64,000 nucleotides of DNA from positions 2,232,001-2,296,000 of the forward strand of contig NZ_CP125854.1 in the NCBI RefSeq assembly GCF_030169785.1, read 5' to 3'. This stretch comes from Bdellovibrio sp. 22V. GTDB taxonomy: Bacteria; Bdellovibrionota; Bdellovibrionia; Bdellovibrionales; Bdellovibrionaceae. Positions 60,424-64,000 of this stretch are shown here, in pieces (position 1 is the first letter of the stretch; each line of letters begins with the position of its first letter). Under the pieces are notes generated by a model that saw only the letters and a program-made list of their open reading frames with translations, was not told where the DNA came from and made no database searches. The position numbers and the translations under genes are program-made.

Positions 60424-61884
60424 ATGTCAGAAGAAAAAGACGAATTGATGAACGATGAATTAGATCATTCTGAGGTTGAAGCTGAGGAATCAGAAGAGCT
60501 TTCTTCTGAAGAAGGTGTAGAGACTGAGGCGTCGATTTTCCTTCAAGAAGAGGAAGAATCCGAAGGTTTCCTGCCTGAAGCATCTGATGAAGATGTCGAA
60601 GATATGGAAGCATCATCTGAAGATGACGTGTCTGTAGAAGGTACGGAACTTGACGGTTTTGATTCTGCTGAAATTGAAGAGACGGAGTTTGTTGAAGAAG
60701 AACGTCTTGAAAGTATCGTTGAGTCGGTGCTTTTTGCCTCTGATCGTCCGGTAAGCCTCGCTTCTTTGAAAATGCTCTTTAAAGGGACAAATATTAAAGG
60801 CGACAAAATCCGCCGTGCTCTTGATCAACTGGCTGTGGAATATGCCGGCGGCCGTCGTGGTGTGACTTTGGAAGAAGTTCCAGGTGGCTACCAGTTGCGC
60901 ACAAAAATCGACAATATGGATTTCTTGAAGCGCACGTTGAAAACACGTCAATTCAAACTTTCCGGTCCGGCTCTCGAAGTTCTTTCTATCGTGGCTTACA
61001 AACAGCCAACGGTAAAAGCGGAAGTCGATGAGATCCGTGGCGTTGAATCGGGTCACTTGTTGCGTGCTTTGATGGAAAAGAACTTGGTTTGCTTCGAAGG
61101 TAAATCCGAGCTTCCTGGCCGTCCTATGCAATACGGTACGACAAAAAAATTCTTGGAAATCTTCGGTTTAAGAAGCTTGAAAGAACTTCCAACATTGTCA
61201 CAAATCGACGAGTTGTTGCCGGAAGGTATCGACGAACAGCAAGCGGAAGAAAAACCGACGTTGTCGACAATCACGGATTCTATGTCTGAGACTTTCGTAG
61301 GCTCTTACTCACAAGGTGAAGAAGAGTTGATGAAGATCCAAGAACAATTGGAAGACATTTCTACGACGACAAACTTCTTTGAAGAAGAAAAACGCCGTCA
61401 GGCTGAAAAACGCGATCAAGAGCGCGCACAGAATATCCGCGATGCTTTGGCATTCGGCGAACCAGTGTCCACTCGTGATGCGAACTGGTTGAAGAAATAC
61501 GACGAAGCTTTGGCGGCAGGAACAACTTTGGTTGCTATCGCGGCCGAGAAAAAAGCGAACTTCATGAAGAAGCCAGCGGCTTCTGTAAATGAAGACGGTG
61601 AAGTTTCTGCAGACACTGCGGAAATATCTGAGTCTGCGGAAGGTGTTGAAGAGGGCGAAGGTCTTGAAGCTGCCGAAGCGGATCTTTCTGACGATGAAAT
61701 GTCTGAAGAAATGTCCGACGAGATGACTGAAGCCATTGAAGACTTCGACAATGACGAAGACTTGGAAGAAGCTTCTGACGATCAACTTTTCGCTGATGGA
61801 GATGAAGAATCTTCTGACGAGGAAGAATTGCCTTTCCTAGGTGAGGCAGACGATATTGATGAAGAAGGCGAAGCTTCTGTTTAA
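60424..61884 (+). CDS. scpB: Segregation and condensation protein B with long acidic extensions
   Basis: A 486-residue protein. Residues about 94-270 are the ScpB double winged helix (ESVLFASDRPVSLASL, LSIVAYKQPTVKAEVDEIRG, PGRPMQYGTTKKFLE). Residues 1-93 and about 375-486 are extremely rich in Glu, Asp and Ser, with a charged coiled segment between. Ordinary ScpB has about 190 residues, so over half of this protein is extra. ScpB dimers bind ScpA. The 3' end overlaps the next gene. Confidence 0.93.
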   Translation: MSEEKDELMNDELDHSEVEAEESEELSSEEGVETEASIFLQEEEESEGFLPEASDEDVEDMEASSEDDVSVEGTELDGFDSAEIEETEFVEEERLESIVESVLFASDRPVSLASLKMLFKGTNIKGDKIRRALDQLAVEYAGGRRGVTLEEVPGGYQLRTKIDNMDFLKRTLKTRQFKLSGPALEVLSIVAYKQPTVKAEVDEIRGVESGHLLRALMEKNLVCFEGKSELPGRPMQYGTTKKFLEIFGLRSLKELPTLSQIDELLPEGIDEQQAEEKPTLSTITDSMSETFVGSYSQGEEELMKIQEQLEDISTTTNFFEEEKRRQAEKRDQERAQNIRDALAFGEPVSTRDANWLKKYDEALAAGTTLVAIAAEKKANFMKKPAASVNEDGEVSADTAEISESAEGVEEGEGLEAAEADLSDDEMSEEMSDEMTEAIEDFDNDEDLEEASDDQLFADGDEESSDEEELPFLGEADDIDEEGEASV

Positions 61885-62416
61885 GGCTCTGCTGAGCCTT
61901 TGGATTGTCTATAATATATTGACCATGTTGGTGATGCCCAATGTAGGAGCCTACTTTGGGCGGGTCACATCTAAGTTTATCACGCCCTATGCGAACACCG
62001 TGGGGCTGAATGCCAGCTGGAATTTCTTTTCTCCAGATCCGGCACACACAATGTACATTCGGTATGTCGTTCGTTACCTCGATGAAGAGGGCAATGAAAC
62101 AAAGGAATCGGTCGAAGGATTTTTCCCTGAAGAGAAAAATCTTGGGATCTCGTCACCGTTCCGCAAAAGAGAACTCTATGCCATGCGCTTTATGGTCATT
62201 GATCCTAAGCGTTTGCGGGTCTTGCTAGGTCCTTGGCTGTGTCGTCAATATCCTGAAGCCACGTCTATTGAGATGGAACACGTCATTGAAACAGTGCCTC
62301 CGTTAGATCAAGTCGTCACTTTAAAGGACGAAACCGTGAAAGATCTTTCCCAAGAATTGCAGTTCATCCGTGAGTATCATTCCTGCACGGGTGGCTCTGA
62401 CGAGGAGGCTTTATGA
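61859..62416 (+). CDS. Membrane-anchored partner of the HTTM protein
   Basis: A 185-residue protein with one N-terminal membrane segment (about 6-24) and a soluble part containing NASWNFFSPDPAHTMYIRYVV. I recognise no named family. The ATG at 61859 lies inside scpB (GTGAGG upstream); a GTG at 61841 is an alternative. The stop overlaps the HTTM gene by 4 bases, so the two are almost surely translated together and may form a complex. Confidence 0.68.
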   Translation: MKKAKLLFKALLSLWIVYNILTMLVMPNVGAYFGRVTSKFITPYANTVGLNASWNFFSPDPAHTMYIRYVVRYLDEEGNETKESVEGFFPEEKNLGISSPFRKRELYAMRFMVIDPKRLRVLLGPWLCRQYPEATSIEMEHVIETVPPLDQVVTLKDETVKDLSQELQFIREYHSCTGGSDEEAL

Positions 62417-63318
62417 TGAAGCAGCTTTGGCAGCGCTGGGACCGTTTTTGGTTTGCTCCGCAGAATTTATTGGGCTTAGCGTGGATGCGCATTGTTCTAT
62501 GCGGAACAATGCTCTACATGTACATCATTCGCTTTGCTAATTTGAAGTATTATACCGACGAGAGTTTCATTCCGCGCTCTTTGGCATTGGAAGTGATGCA
62601 CGATCTATATCGTCCGTTTTTCCTTTGGAGTTTTTGGCCGGACTCGATGAATTTCGCGGCTCATCTGTTGCTCGTTGTTCTCTTGTTGCTTTTAACTTTG
62701 GGAGTGGGCGGGCGTTGGGTTATGTGGCTGGCATGGGTGATCAATGCCGGTTTTATTCAGCGTAACTATGCGGTGAATTTCGGTGCGGATATTATCGCAG
62801 CATTGTTTTTATTTTATATGTCCTTCACGCAGTCTTGCGAAAGATTGAGTGTTCTTAATTTGTGGCGCAAAAAAACGGCGTTCAAAGAATCCGACATGAT
62901 GAGTTCTTTGATGATCCGTATGATGCAATTTCAGATCTGCGTGATTTACGGATACACAGGATGGGAAAAGCTCAAGGGTGGAAGCTGGTGGGATGGAACG
63001 GCTCTATGGAGTGTTCTTGCAAACCCACAGATGACAACGCTGGATTTTTCGTTCTTGCGGGCGATTCCGTGGGTGATCCCGGTGATTGCTTATCTGACAA
63101 TTATTTTTGAAGTTTATTTCCCGGTGATGGTGGCTTGGCCGAAAACACGTTACTTGTGGCTACTTCTTGGCGTCGGTTTTCATATAGGTATTGGTGTCTT
63201 TATGGGGCTCGGACCTTTTGCAACGACGATGATGTCGACGTATTTCCTTTTCTTGGAGCCGCGGCATTTGCAAAACGCCAAACAGCATCTGCCGTTTAAA
63301 CTCTTCAAAACGACTTAA
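62413..63318 (+). CDS. HTTM-domain membrane protein
   Basis: A 301-residue protein with about eight membrane spans. WMRIVLCGTMLYMYIIRF, the NFGADIIAALFLFYMSF segment and YTGWEKLKGGSWWDGTALW fit the HTTM domain family, related to the membrane part of vitamin K-dependent gamma-carboxylase. No carboxylase C-domain is present. Function in bacteria is unsettled. Together with the preceding gene it follows scpB in one transcription unit. Confidence 0.8.
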   Translation: MMKQLWQRWDRFWFAPQNLLGLAWMRIVLCGTMLYMYIIRFANLKYYTDESFIPRSLALEVMHDLYRPFFLWSFWPDSMNFAAHLLLVVLLLLLTLGVGGRWVMWLAWVINAGFIQRNYAVNFGADIIAALFLFYMSFTQSCERLSVLNLWRKKTAFKESDMMSSLMIRMMQFQICVIYGYTGWEKLKGGSWWDGTALWSVLANPQMTTLDFSFLRAIPWVIPVIAYLTIIFEVYFPVMVAWPKTRYLWLLLGVGFHIGIGVFMGLGPFATTMMSTYFLFLEPRHLQNAKQHLPFKLFKTT

Positions 63319-63319
63319 A

Positions 63320-63352
63320 TTGAGACAAAGAAAAGACTTGGGAGTGTCTCAA
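63320..63352. terminator. Inverted repeat after the HTTM gene
   Basis: TTGAGACA (63320-63327) and TGTCTCAA (63345-63352) are perfect 8-base arms with a 17-base loop, right after the HTTM stop. An alternative fold pairs GACTTGGGA with TCTCAAGTC inside it. No T-run; may be a weak terminator or an operator. Confidence 0.4.
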
Positions 63353-63422
63353 GTCTGGACCCTTAGCAAAAACTGATTTAGCTCCGATAAGGTCTCTATT
63401 ATCCTAAAGGGGTGGGGGATCT

Positions 63423-63908
63423 ATGAAATCTTCAGCGCTCAAGATTATGGTTTTAACCAGTCTTCTTATGACTTTGGCGAGCTGTTCGCCAATTCAGGGC
63501 AATTCCCTTTTAACAGATCAAAAAGATGATCCATCGACTCATACTTTGGATAAAACTCCGAAGCAGGAAGAGATTTATCTGAAATCTTTCAGTCCTTCGG
63601 CGGCGGCATCGGGCCTTTCAAAGATCGAAATTTCAGGTGAGTGCTACGTTTCAACATACCCCTCCCACGATATCATTTCTTACGTGAACGGAACGCAAAG
63701 AGCCGTTTTGGATTTGAATGCCACAACAGCGGCCGGTGCAGGGATTGCCACTTGTAAGAATGGAAAATTCAATTTGGCCATCGAAACAGGTTCTTGGGCT
63801 GCGGGCGTTTACACCGTTCGCCTTGTTCTTCGAGCGTATGAGGCCAATAATCCAACACCGATCACCAACGACGCCCAAGGTGCGAGTACACTGACAGTCA
63901 CTCGTTAA
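63423..63908 (+). CDS. Lipoprotein of unknown function
   Basis: A 161-residue product with a lipoprotein signal: LLMTLASC gives the lipobox and lipidated cysteine near residue 21. A disordered linker (about 22-48) leads to a beta-rich, Ig-like domain (YLKSFSPSAAASGLSKIEISG to LTVTR) with two cysteines (GECYVS, ATCKNG) likely joined. It would be anchored to the outer membrane. GGGGTGGGGG precedes the ATG. Confidence 0.75.
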   Translation: MKSSALKIMVLTSLLMTLASCSPIQGNSLLTDQKDDPSTHTLDKTPKQEEIYLKSFSPSAAASGLSKIEISGECYVSTYPSHDIISYVNGTQRAVLDLNATTAAGAGIATCKNGKFNLAIETGSWAAGVYTVRLVLRAYEANNPTPITNDAQGASTLTVTR

Positions 63909-63925
63909 TCGGGGACACTCTTGTC

Positions 63926-63980
63926 CTCAAATCTTAATTTCTGCGAAATTTGAGTCAAAGCGACACCATATTTTTATGGT
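63926..63980. promoter_or_regulatory. Paired palindromes at the window edge
   Basis: CTCAAAT (63926-63932) pairs with ATTTGAG (63948-63954), and ACCATA-TTTT-TATGGT (63965-63980) follows. A GGACA-CTCT-TGTCC hairpin at 63913-63926 directly follows the lipoprotein gene. Together they may be a terminator and the control region of a gene beyond the window. Confidence 0.3.
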
Positions 63981-64000
63981 ATAGGTCTTGCTTTTTCGTC

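Noticed and set aside
63383-63390. TCCGATAA as a sigma-28 promoter before the lipoprotein
   Set aside because: The -35 region at the right spacing is TAGCAAAA, a poor match.

Overview
The window looks like chromosomal DNA of a Bdellovibrio-type predatory bacterium (Bdellovibrionota). Pointers are a TIGR02147-family regulator, a cyclic-nucleotide-binding/EAL phosphodiesterase with the same two-domain layout as B. bacteriovorus Bd1971, many small secreted proteins of unknown function, and housekeeping genes in orders common in that lineage. Assignment to the genus is inference from gene content. I see no rRNA, tRNA, CRISPR array, prophage or insertion sequence. Coding density is about 94 percent and no gene-free stretch exceeds 300 bases.

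Layout. 1-7207 holds an edge-truncated secreted protein, an MFS exporter with a TIGR02147 regulator upstream, and a MarR gene divergent from a TolC/EmrA/EmrB tripartite efflux operon. 7221-12243 holds pgsA, a thioesterase overlapping glpX, and small proteins around a RatA-like gene and an aldehyde dehydrogenase. 12269-19051 is a dense housekeeping run: tilS, ftsH, the c-di-AMP/cell-wall set cdaA-ybbR-glmM, then pdxJ and tsaE. 19081-22074 has a secreted nuclease, a membrane-anchored protein and an MshEN-like/GAF-like protein. 22273-30164 is a sulfur/tRNA-modification and GTPase operon (nifS-like, mnmA, mtaB, rnc, era, der) ending in a sodium symporter.

30169-33455 carries minus-strand envelope proteins: a Cys-rich protein with one c-type haem motif, a beta-barrel and a glutathione peroxidase. 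33627-44613 runs from an unknown protein overlapping purB through a murein-recycling cassette (LD-carboxypeptidase, serine hydrolase, mpl) to mutS and glnD. 44632-49407 has small secreted proteins, an App1-like phosphatase/Cys-rich protein/SufE operon and a secreted trypsin-like protease. 49510-57513 has yebC, a DUF455 protein, a pseudouridine synthase/pterin synthase/SDR operon, the cNMP-EAL phosphodiesterase, a solute-binding protein and an acyl-CoA dehydrogenase. 57701-63908 has an M50 protease, trpS, scpA, a long acidic scpB, an HTTM membrane pair and a lipoprotein.

The most interesting items are: a pterin synthase with the animal-type C-x5-HGH motif overlapping an SDR gene (possible tetrahydrobiopterin pathway); a TrpRS with the four-cysteine iron-sulfur motif known from Thermotoga; two good sigma-28-type promoters (TCAAGT-N13-GCCGATAA); several hairpins that bury ribosome-binding sites, one of which is also a textbook terminator; and a dispersed palindromic repeat with core GGTACCAGGTACC at four loci. 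I did not find a clearly new multi-gene system.
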